Counted from the stretch's first letter, positions 19,283 through 27,640 are shown. The stretch: DNA of 34,418 nucleotides from Bacteroidota bacterium (GCA_016868835.1 VGFR01000007.1:1-34418); one strand, 5' to 3'. Notes: generated from the sequence alone by a model not told the origin. Numbers and translations are program-made.

Positions 19283-20176
19283 GTGAAGTCAATTGTTATA
19301 GGTAGCAGAGGAAGTGATCTAGCCTTGTGGCAAGCGAATTATATTAAGGCGAAAATCGAAGATCTTGGATTTACCTGCGTTATTCAAATCATTGAAACAA
19401 GGGGAGATCAAATTCAAAACATTGGATTTTCGAAAATGGAAGGCAAAGGATTTTTTACCAAAGAAATAGAAGAGGCCTTGCTTGAAAAAAAAATAGATAT
19501 TGCCGTTCATTCGCATAAAGATCTCGAAACCTCGCAACCTTCAGGCTTATGCATCGCAGCTGTGACAGAGAGAGCGGCTCCTGAAGATGTAATCTTAATC
19601 TTGAAGTCATCTGTTGATGAAAATGCTGTCTTTGATTTCAAACAACACGCCGTTGTTGGTACCAGTTCAGCACGAAGAAAAGCTCAATTGAATTTTCACC
19701 GACCCGATGCGAAACTAGAGGATTTACGAGGCAATGTACCCACACGAATTCAGAAATTGCGCGATGGAAAATATGATGCAATCATCTTAGCCAAGGCAGG
19801 TTTAGATCGTTTGGAAATTGACCTGTCTGAATTTCATGTTCATGTATGTGAACCTGAAAAATTTGTTCCTGCCCCAGCGCAAGGTGCTCTTGGCCTGCAA
19901 TGTAGAACCGAAGACGAATCTACCATTCAATTACTTTCGAACCTCAATCACATAGAAACTTCAGATTGCGTTTTTATAGAAAGATCAGTATTGGCTCAAT
20001 TAAATGGTGGTTGCCAACTTCCTCTTGGTGTTTATGCGCAGAAACATTTCAATGAATATGTAGTACACGTTTCCTATGCGAAATCTAGCTTTGATGAAAC
20101 GGTATATTACAGTCTGCGCAATGAATCACAGACAGATGCCATTCATCATGTTTTGAAACTCCTCAAAGAGGAATGA
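19283..20176 (+). CDS. hemC: Hydroxymethylbilane synthase (porphobilinogen deaminase)
   Basis: Joins four porphobilinogens into hydroxymethylbilane. 297 residues, slightly shorter than the usual 300-320. The start is GTG at 19283, three bases after the hemA stop, giving the typical KSIVIGSRGSDLALWQA. Other landmarks are GKGFFTKEIEEALL, AVHSHKDLE, VVGTSSARRKAQL, LRGNVPTRIQKL and the dipyrromethane-cofactor cysteine Cys244 in LNGGCQLPLG. The catalytic Asp lies in VHSHKD. The gene's last four bases overlap the start of hemD (ATGA), which points to translational coupling. Confidence 0.96.
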   Translation: MKSIVIGSRGSDLALWQANYIKAKIEDLGFTCVIQIIETRGDQIQNIGFSKMEGKGFFTKEIEEALLEKKIDIAVHSHKDLETSQPSGLCIAAVTERAAPEDVILILKSSVDENAVFDFKQHAVVGTSSARRKAQLNFHRPDAKLEDLRGNVPTRIQKLRDGKYDAIILAKAGLDRLEIDLSEFHVHVCEPEKFVPAPAQGALGLQCRTEDESTIQLLSNLNHIETSDCVFIERSVLAQLNGGCQLPLGVYAQKHFNEYVVHVSYAKSSFDETVYYSLRNESQTDAIHHVLKLLKEE

Positions 20177-20823
20177 AGTGTGTTTTCATAACTAAGAATA
20201 TTAAAGGCAATGAACCTCTAGGTCAACTGCTAAAAGAAAAAGGCATTGATTGCATCGGAGAGTCCTTTCTTCGATTTGAATTGGTCAATGATATTCCGGA
20301 AGAAATAAATTCAGCATGGATTTTTTTTACATCTCCTACTGCAGTTGAGATGTATCAAAGAGCATATCCAAAATGTAATAAATCTTGGGCTGCTCTCGGA
20401 ATGGGTACTGCAAAGGGAAAGGAAAATCTTTTTCAATTTATTGGAAGTGGCAAGGAAGTAAAAAATATCGCTGCACAATTTAATGAACTACCGAATAGTC
20501 ATTCGGTAACACTGATTTCACCAGAAAACGGAAATAGAAGTTTGAAGCCTTTTCTTCAGAATACGGCCGAGGTGGTGATTCTATATAAGACTATAGAATT
20601 ACCGAAACATCTTCCACAGGCTACCGCGTACGTTTTTACATCTCCTTCAAATGCCCGTGCAGCCGCTATTTTGAATGATCTTTCTACATTACATGTATCA
20701 TGTCTTGGATCAACAACAAGAAATCAACTTCTTGATTTGGGGGTAACGAAAGTTCATGAATTTAATTCTTGGATTTGGGAGGAAATAACAGAAGAGATCG
20801 AGGTTTGGCTATCCAATCTCTAA
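20173..20823 (+). CDS. hemD: Uroporphyrinogen-III synthase
   Basis: Cyclises hydroxymethylbilane with inversion of ring D to uroporphyrinogen III. This family is poorly conserved, so the call rests on context (directly after hemC with an ATGA overlap) plus weak but fitting motifs: FFTSPTAVEMYQ and the later VFTSPSNARAA, the two family-typical F/TSP segments, and CLGSTTRNQLLDLG near the end. 216 residues is a little under the usual 240-250. The 3' end overlaps the convergent uppP gene by 15 bases. hemE and hemB are not in this window. Confidence 0.88.
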   Translation: MKCVFITKNIKGNEPLGQLLKEKGIDCIGESFLRFELVNDIPEEINSAWIFFTSPTAVEMYQRAYPKCNKSWAALGMGTAKGKENLFQFIGSGKEVKNIAAQFNELPNSHSVTLISPENGNRSLKPFLQNTAEVVILYKTIELPKHLPQATAYVFTSPSNARAAAILNDLSTLHVSCLGSTTRNQLLDLGVTKVHEFNSWIWEEITEEIEVWLSNL

Positions 20824-21597
20824 TTCAACACCAAGCAACAAAAGCACTATGAGCAATGCTCCTAATACAATGCGGTAATATCCGAATGGACGGAATCCAA
20901 ATTTTGTTAGGAGATTCACAAACGTTTTAATAGCAAGGATACCTACAACAAAGGCGACTAAATTACCAATGCCCAATAGTTTCAAATTTTCAGAATTGAA
21001 AAAATTAGGATTTGCTTCTAACGTATCTTTCATCTTGAAAACGGTAGCTCCAAACATAGTAGGTACTGCCAAAAAAAACGAGAACTCAGCTGCTGATTTT
21101 TTTTTCAGTCCTTGAGTCATTCCGCCTATAATTGTTGCTGCACTTCTGCTTACGCCGGGAATCATGGATACACATTGAAACAAGCCAATGACAAAAGCCG
21201 AACGGTAATTCGGTTCCTCCAAGCTTCGTTCACGAATCAATTTATCAATGAACAAGAAAATAACTCCGCCAATGAACAATGATATTCCAACTGTCATTGG
21301 ACTTTCAAGGGCCGCATCTATTTGATCAGAAAATAAAAATCCTAAAATGGCGGCTGGAACAAAAGCCACCATAAGCTTGAAATAAAATTGGAAACTTTGA
21401 AAGAATTTTTTCCAATAAAGCACCACAACGCTTAAGATGGCTCCAAGCTGTATGTTCACTAAAAAAGCTTTCGTGAAATCTGTAGATTGAATTCCCAAGA
21501 GCTCTTGAGTAATAATCATATGCCCGGTACTGGAAACAGGCAAGAATTCTGTTAAACCTTCAACAATGGCAATGAGAATGGCTTCTAGAACACTCAA
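20809..21597 (-). CDS. uppP: Undecaprenyl-diphosphatase (UppP/BacA)
   Basis: Integral membrane phosphatase that recycles undecaprenyl diphosphate to the monophosphate used as lipid carrier for peptidoglycan and surface glycans; overexpression confers bacitracin resistance in other species. 262 residues with about eight membrane segments. The conserved acidic motif is IVEGLTEFLPVSSTGH (Glu13 and Glu17), and the second catalytic motif is PGVSRSAAT (147-155, Arg151). Its ATG overlaps the stop of the DUF3098 gene by four bases (ATGA), so the two are coupled. At its 3' end it overlaps hemD by 15 bases on the opposite strand. Confidence 0.97.
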   Translation of the reverse strand: MSVLEAILIAIVEGLTEFLPVSSTGHMIITQELLGIQSTDFTKAFLVNIQLGAILSVVVLYWKKFFQSFQFYFKLMVAFVPAAILGFLFSDQIDAALESPMTVGISLFIGGVIFLFIDKLIRERSLEEPNYRSAFVIGLFQCVSMIPGVSRSAATIIGGMTQGLKKKSAAEFSFFLAVPTMFGATVFKMKDTLEANPNFFNSENLKLLGIGNLVAFVVGILAIKTFVNLLTKFGFRPFGYYRIVLGALLIVLLLLGVELEIG

Positions 21598-21842
21598 GCT
21601 TTTGAGTTTTCGTTGTTTTTCGATTTAAACATGATTCCATAACCAATCACGGCATAACCAATTAAAACTACAATGGGAGCAACTGTAATTCTTCGCGCAC
21701 TGAAAAGTTCATCTGGGTTGAATTGATTCGGATCTTCAGAGCCTCCACCACTCATTAAAATGTATCCAATAGTTATGATAGCTACACCTAAAAGAATAAT
21801 GTATGCGTTTGTTTTTGTGAAGGGGAAGTTTAATTTACTCAT
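21594..21842 (-). CDS. DUF3098 small membrane protein
   Basis: 82-residue protein with two predicted membrane helices (about 13-30 and 53-72) separated by a polar loop with SGGGSEDPNQFNPDELFS, then a charged tail. The length, the SGGGSxDPNxFNPDELFS loop and location before uppP fit DUF3098, a Bacteroidota family often found between ftsX and uppP. ftsX is not present here: the gene starts its own transcription unit, divergent from the lipoprotein hydrolase. Function unknown; a role in envelope growth is only suggested by neighbours. Confidence 0.85.
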   Translation of the reverse strand: MSKLNFPFTKTNAYIILLGVAIITIGYILMSGGGSEDPNQFNPDELFSARRITVAPIVVLIGYAVIGYGIMFKSKNNENSKA

Positions 21843-21871
21843 GATAATGTTTCAACTCGACGAAAATACTT

Positions 21872-21879
21872 CAAATTTA
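21872..21879 (-). promoter_or_regulatory. Bacteroidota -7 box (TAAATTTG) for DUF3098-uppP
   Basis: Minus-strand TAAATTTG ends 29 bases before the DUF3098 ATG. A TTG (minus) at 21906-21904 is 24 bases upstream, slightly wider than the usual 17-23. Confidence 0.4.
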
Positions 21880-21907
21880 GTTGGTACCAAAACAATCTTA
21901 GCTCAAT

Positions 21908-21915
21908 TACTTTTG
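21908..21915 (+). promoter_or_regulatory. Bacteroidota -7 box (TACTTTTG) for lipoprotein hydrolase
   Basis: TACTTTTG ends only four bases before the ATG at 21920. A TTG at 21881-21883 lies 24 bases upstream. If used, the mRNA is leaderless. It is back to back with the DUF3098 promoter box. Confidence 0.45.
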
Positions 21916-21919
21916 TTTC

Positions 21920-22879
21920 ATGAAACTGAATTTCATAATCTGCGTTTCAACTCTTATGGCAATTTTTTTTTCATCTTGCAATTTATACAACTGGCAGCAA
22001 CGCAGGGTGGAAAGAAGGATGGTACGAAATGGAATAGTTGGCCTTTCGAAGGTTACGTCAGATGGTACCGAAAATGGCTATTGCACAAGCAAAGAGAATT
22101 TAGATCTTTCAAAACCAACCTTGCTGCTTATTCATGGTTACCACGGTGGTGGTTTAGATCAGTGGTCACCGAATATTCCTGTGCTTTCAGAACACTTTAA
22201 CATTGTTGCTCCCGATTTGAATTATCATGGAAAAACGAAATTCGATTCCAATTTTTCAATTGAAATGCAAGTTGATTGGGTTCATCGATTCATTTCTTCC
22301 TTGGAAGTCTCATGTCTGCAAAACAACCTTATTGTTATTGGCAGTTCGTATGGAGGTCTTGTAAGTGCACGTTTCTGTGAGAAATATGCAAATCAAGTGA
22401 AAGCGCATGTCTGTTATGATGGTTTATCGGGTTGTTTCAATAAATCAACAACAGATAGCATTGCTCAAAAACATGGAATTCCCAATGCATTTGCCCTTCT
22501 TAATCCGACCACAGTGAAAGATTTAAAAACCTTGGCTGGATTACAAAATTCAGTAAACGCCTCGAATTTCATTCTAAAAATCGCTTTGGAAAATCATTTC
22601 CTGAAAAACAGAAATGAGAAAATGGAACTCTTAAATTATTTAGATCGAAATGAATCTCAATTGAAAAGTCACAAGTTTTATTGGCCAATGCCTGTCTATA
22701 TTTTATGGGGAGAAAATGATCAAATCATTTCGAAGCAAAGCGCCTACTGCTTGAAACGAATTTATCAAATTCCCGACAATCAATTTTCCATGATTCCAAA
22801 TGCAGGTCACATCTTGAATATGGAGAATCCGAAGGTCTTCAATCAATGGGTAATAGATCGCTTCGCTACGAAAGATTAA
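21920..22879 (+). CDS. Alpha/beta hydrolase lipoprotein, paralogue of the fabH-operon hydrolase
   Basis: 319-residue alpha/beta-hydrolase fold protein. The N-terminus (MKLNFIICVSTLMAIFFSSC) is a lipoprotein signal with Cys20 as the lipidated residue, so the protein should sit in a membrane facing the periplasm or outside. Landmarks: oxyanion loop HGYHGGG (72-78), PDLNYHGKTK, nucleophile elbow GSSYGG with Ser143, Asp267 in WGENDQ and His297 in NAGHI. The triad is complete. It is clearly related to the hydrolase at 8305-9270 over the full length, in particular the segment after the nucleophile strand with YDxxxxC and the MPVYILWG strand, but has a Ser for His in the elbow. Substrate unknown. 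aspS begins 30 bases downstream. Confidence 0.86.
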   Translation: MKLNFIICVSTLMAIFFSSCNLYNWQQRRVERRMVRNGIVGLSKVTSDGTENGYCTSKENLDLSKPTLLLIHGYHGGGLDQWSPNIPVLSEHFNIVAPDLNYHGKTKFDSNFSIEMQVDWVHRFISSLEVSCLQNNLIVIGSSYGGLVSARFCEKYANQVKAHVCYDGLSGCFNKSTTDSIAQKHGIPNAFALLNPTTVKDLKTLAGLQNSVNASNFILKIALENHFLKNRNEKMELLNYLDRNESQLKSHKFYWPMPVYILWGENDQIISKQSAYCLKRIYQIPDNQFSMIPNAGHILNMENPKVFNQWVIDRFATKD

Positions 22880-22886
22880 GTTCCCT

Positions 22887-22894
22887 TATTTTTG
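22887..22894 (+). promoter_or_regulatory. Bacteroidota -7 box (TATTTTTG) for aspS
   Basis: TATTTTTG matches TAnnTTTG and ends 15 bases before the ATG at 22910. No well-placed -33 TTG. It overlaps the longer reading frame that opens at 22892, supporting the ATG at 22910. Confidence 0.4.
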
Positions 22895-22909
22895 TTAAAA
22901 TTTTCAATT

Positions 22910-24664
22910 ATGTTCAGAAGTGTAACGTGCGGTGAATTGCGCATTTCAGATGTAGGTAAGCAAGTGAAATTGGCCGGATGGGTTCAACGTTCGCGCGATT
23001 TGGGTGGAATGACCTTTGTTGATTTACGTGATAGATATGGTATTACACAATTGGCATTCAATATGGATACGCAAGCTGCACTGTGCGAAGCAGCCCGCAA
23101 ATGGGGAAGAGAATTTGTGGTTCAGGTGGAAGGTAAAGTGGTTGAACGTTACTCGAAAAATACAAACATTCCAACCGGAGAAATTGAAATAGAGGCGACC
23201 GCTTGTACTGTTTTGAATGCATCATTAACGCCCCCTTTCACCATTGAAGATGATACAGATGGCGGTGATGATTTACGCATGCAGTGGCGCTTTTTAGACT
23301 TACGCCGCAACCCGTTGAGGCAAAATCTCATGCTTCGTCACAAATTGGGAATTGAAACGCGTAAATACCTTGACAGCTTGGAATTCTTGGAAATTGAAAC
23401 CCCATATTTAATCAAGTCCACCCCGGAAGGTGCACGAGATTTTGTTGTGCCGAGTAGAATGAATCCAGGTCAGTTCTATGCATTGCCGCAGTCACCACAA
23501 ACGTTTAAGCAGTTGCTTATGGTCAGCGGTTACGATCGCTACTATCAAATTGTGCGTTGTTTCCGCGATGAAGATCTTCGTGCAGACCGCCAACCCGAAT
23601 TCACGCAGATAGACTGCGAAATGGCCTTTGTAGAGCAAGAAGACATTCTAAACACGTTTGAGGGGTTGATTCGCCATTTATTCAAAACTGTGAAAGGAAT
23701 TGATATTCCTGAAGTGCCGCGCATGCTGTATTCTGAGGCCATGCGGTTGTACGGGAATGATAAACCAGATATTCGTTTTGGAATGACCTTTAAAGATTTG
23801 ACAGATCTTGGGAAAGGAAAAGGATTCGGTGTATTTGATTCAGCAGAATCTATATTGGCTATCAACGTTGCTGGTTGCGCAGTGTATACGCGTGCGCAAT
23901 TAGATGAATTAACCGAATGGATGAAGCGTCCACAAATTGGAGCGAAGGGGTTAATTTATATGCGATGCAATGAAGATGGAACATTCAAATCTTCCGTAGA
24001 TAAGTTTTTCGATTCTGAATCTTTAGCGTTGTGGGCAGAACGTTGTGAATCAAAGCCAGGTGATTTGGTATTGGTTTTATCAGGCGGAACGAATGCCACA
24101 AGGAAACAATTGAGTGAATTGAGGTTGCTTATGGGTGGAAGGCTAGGGTTAAGAAATTCAGCGGTTTTCGCTCCGCTTTGGGTCATGGATTTTCCTTTGC
24201 TTGAATTCAATGAGGAAGAGGGAAGGTACTTTGCCATGCACCATCCCTTCACTTCACCCAAACCCGATCAGATTCATTTATTAGAAACAGATCCAGGATC
24301 TGTCAATGCAAATGCCTATGACTTTGTGTTGAATGGTGTTGAAATTGGCGGTGGCTCAATACGTATTCACGACAGAGAAGTACAAGCTCGAATGTTTGAT
24401 TTACTTGGATTTAGCAAGGAAGAGGCACAAGCACAGTTTGGATTTTTATTGAATGCCTTCGAGTATGGCGCACCGCCACACGGTGGATTGGCTTTTGGAT
24501 TTGATCGATTGTGCTCGTTGTTCGGTGGTAGTGAGGGAATTAGAGACTTCATTGCTTTCCCAAAAAACAACAGTGGAAGAGATGTTATGATTGATGCTCC
24601 AAGTGAAATTAACCAGGTTCAGTTGGAAGAATTATCAATTTCTGTAAAAAAGTTGGAAAACTAA
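22910..24664 (+). CDS. aspS: Aspartyl-tRNA synthetase
   Basis: Class II synthetase that charges tRNA-Asp. From ATG 22910 the protein is 584 residues, the normal bacterial length, and starts [20 protein letters not shown] as homologues do; six additional codons upstream are not needed. The OB anticodon-binding domain comes first ([20 protein letters not shown]), then motif 1, motif 2 ([20 protein letters not shown]), the bacterial GAD insertion, and motif 3 ([10 protein letters not shown]) near the end. No asparagine-specific features can be judged, so it may be discriminating or not. The promoter of rpmH is embedded in its last codons. Confidence 0.97.
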   Translation: MFRSVTCGELRISDVGKQVKLAGWVQRSRDLGGMTFVDLRDRYGITQLAFNMDTQAALCEAARKWGREFVVQVEGKVVERYSKNTNIPTGEIEIEATACTVLNASLTPPFTIEDDTDGGDDLRMQWRFLDLRRNPLRQNLMLRHKLGIETRKYLDSLEFLEIETPYLIKSTPEGARDFVVPSRMNPGQFYALPQSPQTFKQLLMVSGYDRYYQIVRCFRDEDLRADRQPEFTQIDCEMAFVEQEDILNTFEGLIRHLFKTVKGIDIPEVPRMLYSEAMRLYGNDKPDIRFGMTFKDLTDLGKGKGFGVFDSAESILAINVAGCAVYTRAQLDELTEWMKRPQIGAKGLIYMRCNEDGTFKSSVDKFFDSESLALWAERCESKPGDLVLVLSGGTNATRKQLSELRLLMGGRLGLRNSAVFAPLWVMDFPLLEFNEEEGRYFAMHHPFTSPKPDQIHLLETDPGSVNANAYDFVLNGVEIGGGSIRIHDREVQARMFDLLGFSKEEAQAQFGFLLNAFEYGAPPHGGLAFGFDRLCSLFGGSEGIRDFIAFPKNNSGRDVMIDAPSEINQVQLEELSISVKKLEN

Positions 24665-24682
24665 AAAAAATACCTATCTTTG
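24653..24682 (+). promoter_or_regulatory. Promoter of rpmH (TTG-N19-TATCTTTG)
   Basis: TTG at 24653-24655 and TATCTTTG at 24675-24682, 19 bases apart, are an ideal Bacteroidota promoter. The -33 element is inside the last codons of aspS. The box ends 25 bases before the rpmH ATG. This is the best promoter match in the window, fitting a strongly expressed ribosomal gene. Confidence 0.8.
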
Positions 24683-24707
24683 CCTCCCGTTTGAAAAAAC
24701 AAAGCAT

Positions 24708-24881
24708 ATGTCAAAACGTACTTATCAACCATCGAATACCAAGCGCAGAAACAAACATGGTTTCCGTAAGCGCATGTCAACGGCTGCGGGTCGTGCAGTT
24801 TTATCTTCACGTCGTGCGAAAGGTCGCAAGAAGTTAACCACTTCAGATGAGCGTCGTCATAAAGGAATAGAGCGTCTGTAA
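24708..24881 (+). CDS. rpmH: 50S ribosomal protein L34
   Basis: 57-residue, highly basic protein of the large ribosomal subunit. The sequence [20 protein letters not shown] with [20 protein letters not shown] after it is unmistakably L34. The C-terminal [14 protein letters not shown] extends beyond the ~45-residue minimal form. It forms its own unit with a strong promoter in the aspS end and a strong terminator 18 bases after its stop. The common rpmH-rnpA pairing is not seen here. Confidence 0.97.
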   Translation: MSKRTYQPSNTKRRNKHGFRKRMSTAAGRAVLSSRRAKGRKKLTTSDERRHKGIERL

Positions 24882-24899
24882 TCAGTCGCATAAAAATAC

Positions 24900-24928
24900 A
24901 AACCGCTCTTCACGAGCGGTTTTTTTTT
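24900..24928 (+). terminator. Rho-independent terminator of rpmH
   Basis: AAACCGCTC, loop TTCAC, GAGCGGTTT, then a run of T to 24928. Nine-bp stem with a GC-rich core directly after rpmH. It ends eight bases before the next gene's ATG at 24937, so that gene must rely on read-through or an unrecognised promoter. Confidence 0.93.
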
Positions 24929-24936
24929 GATAGCAT

Positions 24937-25845
24937 ATGAATTTAATTACAGTTGGTACGGTAGCATTCGATAGCATTGCTACGCCATTTGAGTCAAGAG
25001 AAAAGGTAATAGGTGGCGCAGCTACCTACATTTCTTTGGCCGCATCATTTTTGAATGGATCATGTGGGGTGGTGAGTGTGGTTGGAGATGATTTTCCAGA
25101 ATCGGTCATTACTGATTTGAAATCGAGAGGAGTGGATTGGTCGGGCTTGGAGATTAAACAGGGGGAAAAATCCTTTCATTGGTCTGGGAAGTATCATTTA
25201 GATATGAATTCGCGTGATACGCTTGCTACAGACTTGAATGTTTTGGCATCGTTTGAACCAAAAGTTCCGGCATCGTTTCAAAATGCTGATTATGTTATGT
25301 TGGGAAATTTGGTGCCGGCGGTTCAGATTGGTGTGTTAAGACAAATGGCAAAACGCCCGAAATTGGTTGTTTTGGATACCATGAACTTTTGGATGGATGT
25401 TGCACGAGAAGATTTAGATCGCGTTTTTACCATGGTAGATGTGGTGACCATTAATGATGAAGAAGCCCGACAGTACACAGGTGAAAGATCTCTGAAAAAA
25501 GCAGCTAGGCAGATTTTGGCCTTGGGTCCGAAGGCGTTGATTATTAAAAAAGGGGAGCACGGTGCTCTCTTGTTTGGTGGTGACGAAGTCTTTTTTGCTC
25601 CGGCTATGCTTTTAGATGAGGTGAAGGATCCTACGGGTGCCGGAGACTCTTTTGCAGGCGGATTCATAGGTTATCTGGCCAAAACAGATGATATTTCTTT
25701 CGATAACATGAAGCGAGCCATTGTACACGGCTCGGCACTTGCGTCTTTTACGTGCGAAGATTTTGGTCCTGATGCACTTATGAAAGTAACAGCAGAACAA
25801 TTGCAACATCGGTTGAATGCTTTCGATCAAATGGTTCGCATTTAA
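24937..25845 (+). CDS. PfkB-family sugar (carbohydrate) kinase
   Basis: Ribokinase/PfkB-family kinase of 302 residues; substrate not determinable. N-terminal substrate-binding GTVAFDSI and the GGAATYISLAASFLN glycine segment, then VVGDDFPE, the NDEEARQYTG strand-turn, and the signature DPTGAGDSFAGGFIGYLA with the catalytic Asp of GAGDS near residue 237. The family phosphorylates sugars or nucleosides with ATP. It sits immediately after the rpmH terminator and no -7 box is visible in the eight bases between. Downstream 145 bases (25846-25990) hold no gene and no clear terminator. Confidence 0.92.
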   Translation: MNLITVGTVAFDSIATPFESREKVIGGAATYISLAASFLNGSCGVVSVVGDDFPESVITDLKSRGVDWSGLEIKQGEKSFHWSGKYHLDMNSRDTLATDLNVLASFEPKVPASFQNADYVMLGNLVPAVQIGVLRQMAKRPKLVVLDTMNFWMDVAREDLDRVFTMVDVVTINDEEARQYTGERSLKKAARQILALGPKALIIKKGEHGALLFGGDEVFFAPAMLLDEVKDPTGAGDSFAGGFIGYLAKTDDISFDNMKRAIVHGSALASFTCEDFGPDALMKVTAEQLQHRLNAFDQMVRI

Positions 25846-25990
25846 TTGTTCATTCTTGGTTAGAATCATTAATTCCAATTCACTTTTAAATTAATGTATT
25901 CATAGTTACTATGAAGAGAGTAGATTTTATGAAAGAATGCGAGGCTATTTATACAATAGAAATGAATTATCTTAGATAAAAATTTCGAAA
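25846..25990 (+). other. Intergenic stretch without recognised gene
   Basis: 145 A/T-rich bases between the sugar kinase and the second MopE protein. An imperfect inverted repeat (ATTCT...AGAAT near 25851-25867) has no T-run. A weak TATCTTAG at 25968-25975 may be the promoter box of the next gene. Nothing else is seen. No gap in this window exceeds 300 bases. Confidence 0.5.
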
Positions 25991-27622
25991 ATGCGCATAA
26001 AAATTTCATTGCTATCTGCACTGATGGCAGTATTTACTTTTTCTGACATCTACAGTCAATCTGTTCTCATTTGCGGTAGTCCTTATGAAGCCGTTTGGTT
26101 AACAGACGTACAAATGAAAATTCAGGCTACAGGACAATTTGGGACAGTAGATATTTTCAATACATCATTTGCAACACCCTCAACTGCAACAATGCTTGGG
26201 TATGATGCCATATTAAATTTTACAGATGTACCACCAGTAGACCCAACACTATTTGGTAACAATTTAGCAAGTTATATTGACCAAGGCGGCGGTGTTGTAA
26301 ATTGTGTTTTTGCTGTGGCGATTGTCCCTGTATCAGGAGCATTCGGAACTACCACATATGCAGTAGCAGAGTTTGCTAATGCGCAAACACAAAATGTACC
26401 CTTGTCTCTCGGCATAGTAGTGAATCCAATTCATCCTATTTTAAGCGGTGTAAATTCTTTTCAAGGTGGAAGTTCCAGTTTCAATTCGCCAGGAACCGCA
26501 TTCGTACCTGGATCGAGTGTAAATGCCTATTGGAGCAATGGCCAATGGTTGGTTGCAACTCGCGAAAATGTTGGTCCAATGGGTGTGCGCAGGGCTGATT
26601 TGAATTTCTATCCACCGTCATCTGACGCAAGATCAGATTTCTGGAATTCTACAACCAACGGAGGACTACTCATGGCAAATGCATTAACATGGGTTATGAA
26701 CCCAAACATGGCGGGATGTACAGATGCAACGGCATGTAACTTTAACGCTTCAGCGAATATAAACGATGGATCATGTGATTATGGTTCTGATTACTATGCA
26801 GATATAGACGGTGATGGATACGGTGCTGGTTCAGCAACGAATGCTTGTGTTCAACCTTTAGGATATGTTACAAATAATACAGATTGTGATGATGCGAATG
26901 CAAATCTGAATTTGGGGGTAAATGAAATTTGCAATCAAATAGATGATGATTGTAACGGATTGGCTGATGATGGATTAATCTATACAGATTATTATGCAGA
27001 TAATGATAATGACGGATTTGGTGCTGGATCACTCACCAACTCTTGCGTAGTTTTAGGTCAAGGGTATGTCATTGACAATACAGATTGCAATGATGCTGAT
27101 CCAAATATGAATCCCATTGCCATTGAAGTTTGCAATCAAATAGACGATAACTGTAACAACTTGATTGATGATGGTTTAATCTTCAACAATTACTATTCAG
27201 ATAATGATTCAGACGGATTTGGCGCCGGTTTGCCAATTGGCTCTTGCGCTGATTTGGGATTGGTTTATGTTCTTGATAATACAGATTGCGATGATGCAAA
27301 TTCCAATGTGAATCCCATTGCAATTGAAATAGGAGGAAATGGAATTGATGAGAATTGTGATGGTCAAATAGATAATTCAGTTATTGAAATTTCTAACAGC
27401 AGCTTTGTTCTCTATCCAAATCCCACCAATCAGTTCATCAACGTACAAGTGGGATCTTATTACGTTGGAAAATATTACCAAGTGTGTAATGTTGTGGGGG
27501 ACGAAGTGCTCAATGGACAAATCAATGGTACTCAAGGCATATTGGATTTGGCTTCATTAACCAATGGCGCATATTTCTTCAAAATAGAACAAGAAACAAA
27601 ACGATTTATACTCAGCAGATAA
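25991..27622 (+). CDS. T9SS-secreted protein with ThuA/GATase-like N-domain and three MopE-type repeats
   Basis: 543-residue secreted protein of unknown function. Signal peptide 1-23 (ending DIYSQ). Residues 24-236 look like a class I glutamine-amidotransferase/ThuA-like flavodoxin fold (YDAILNFTDVPPVDP, LASYIDQGGGVVNCVF); no catalytic Cys-His pair can be confirmed. Then a GCTD module (about 242-266), three MopE-type repeats (268-462) and a T9SS type A tail (VLYPNPTNQFINV to the C-terminal RFILSR). It is a smaller relative of the 1994-residue protein at 11934-17918, sharing the GCTD plus repeat block and tail but not the N-domain. In repeat 3 the Cys in the ExCN motif is replaced (EIGGNGIDENC). 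A weak -7-like TATCTTAG lies at 25968-25975. Confidence 0.88.
   Translation: MRIKISLLSALMAVFTFSDIYSQSVLICGSPYEAVWLTDVQMKIQATGQFGTVDIFNTSFATPSTATMLGYDAILNFTDVPPVDPTLFGNNLASYIDQGGGVVNCVFAVAIVPVSGAFGTTTYAVAEFANAQTQNVPLSLGIVVNPIHPILSGVNSFQGGSSSFNSPGTAFVPGSSVNAYWSNGQWLVATRENVGPMGVRRADLNFYPPSSDARSDFWNSTTNGGLLMANALTWVMNPNMAGCTDATACNFNASANINDGSCDYGSDYYADIDGDGYGAGSATNACVQPLGYVTNNTDCDDANANLNLGVNEICNQIDDDCNGLADDGLIYTDYYADNDNDGFGAGSLTNSCVVLGQGYVIDNTDCNDADPNMNPIAIEVCNQIDDNCNNLIDDGLIFNNYYSDNDSDGFGAGLPIGSCADLGLVYVLDNTDCDDANSNVNPIAIEIGGNGIDENCDGQIDNSVIEISNSSFVLYPNPTNQFINVQVGSYYVGKYYQVCNVVGDEVLNGQINGTQGILDLASLTNGAYFFKIEQETKRFILSR
26714..26788 (+). other. GCTD-type 25-residue Cys module
   Basis: Encodes GCTDATACNFNASANINDGS followed by CDYGS, exactly as long as the module at 15087-15161 and, like it, directly followed by a YYADxDxDGYG repeat start. 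Confidence 0.75.
26792..27376 (+). repeat. Three tandem MopE-type (Putative_metal_mo) protein repeats
   Basis: Units start at 26792, 26990 and 27191 (198 and 201 bases apart), the same period as the eight units of the larger protein. Each has YYxDxDxDGFG or DGYG, NTDCDD or NTDCND, a CNQIDD(D/N)C element (modified in unit 3). Confidence 0.9.
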
Positions 27623-27640
27623 AATTGGACATGAGATTAG

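Noticed and set aside
21760-22200. 146-codon plus-strand frame
   Set aside because: It crosses the DUF3098 gene, a promoter region and the hydrolase in a different frame; no family features, while the hydrolase frame has a full triad and lipobox.
24661-24891. 76-codon minus-strand frame over rpmH
   Set aside because: Antisense to L34, which is unmistakable; no promoter or family match.
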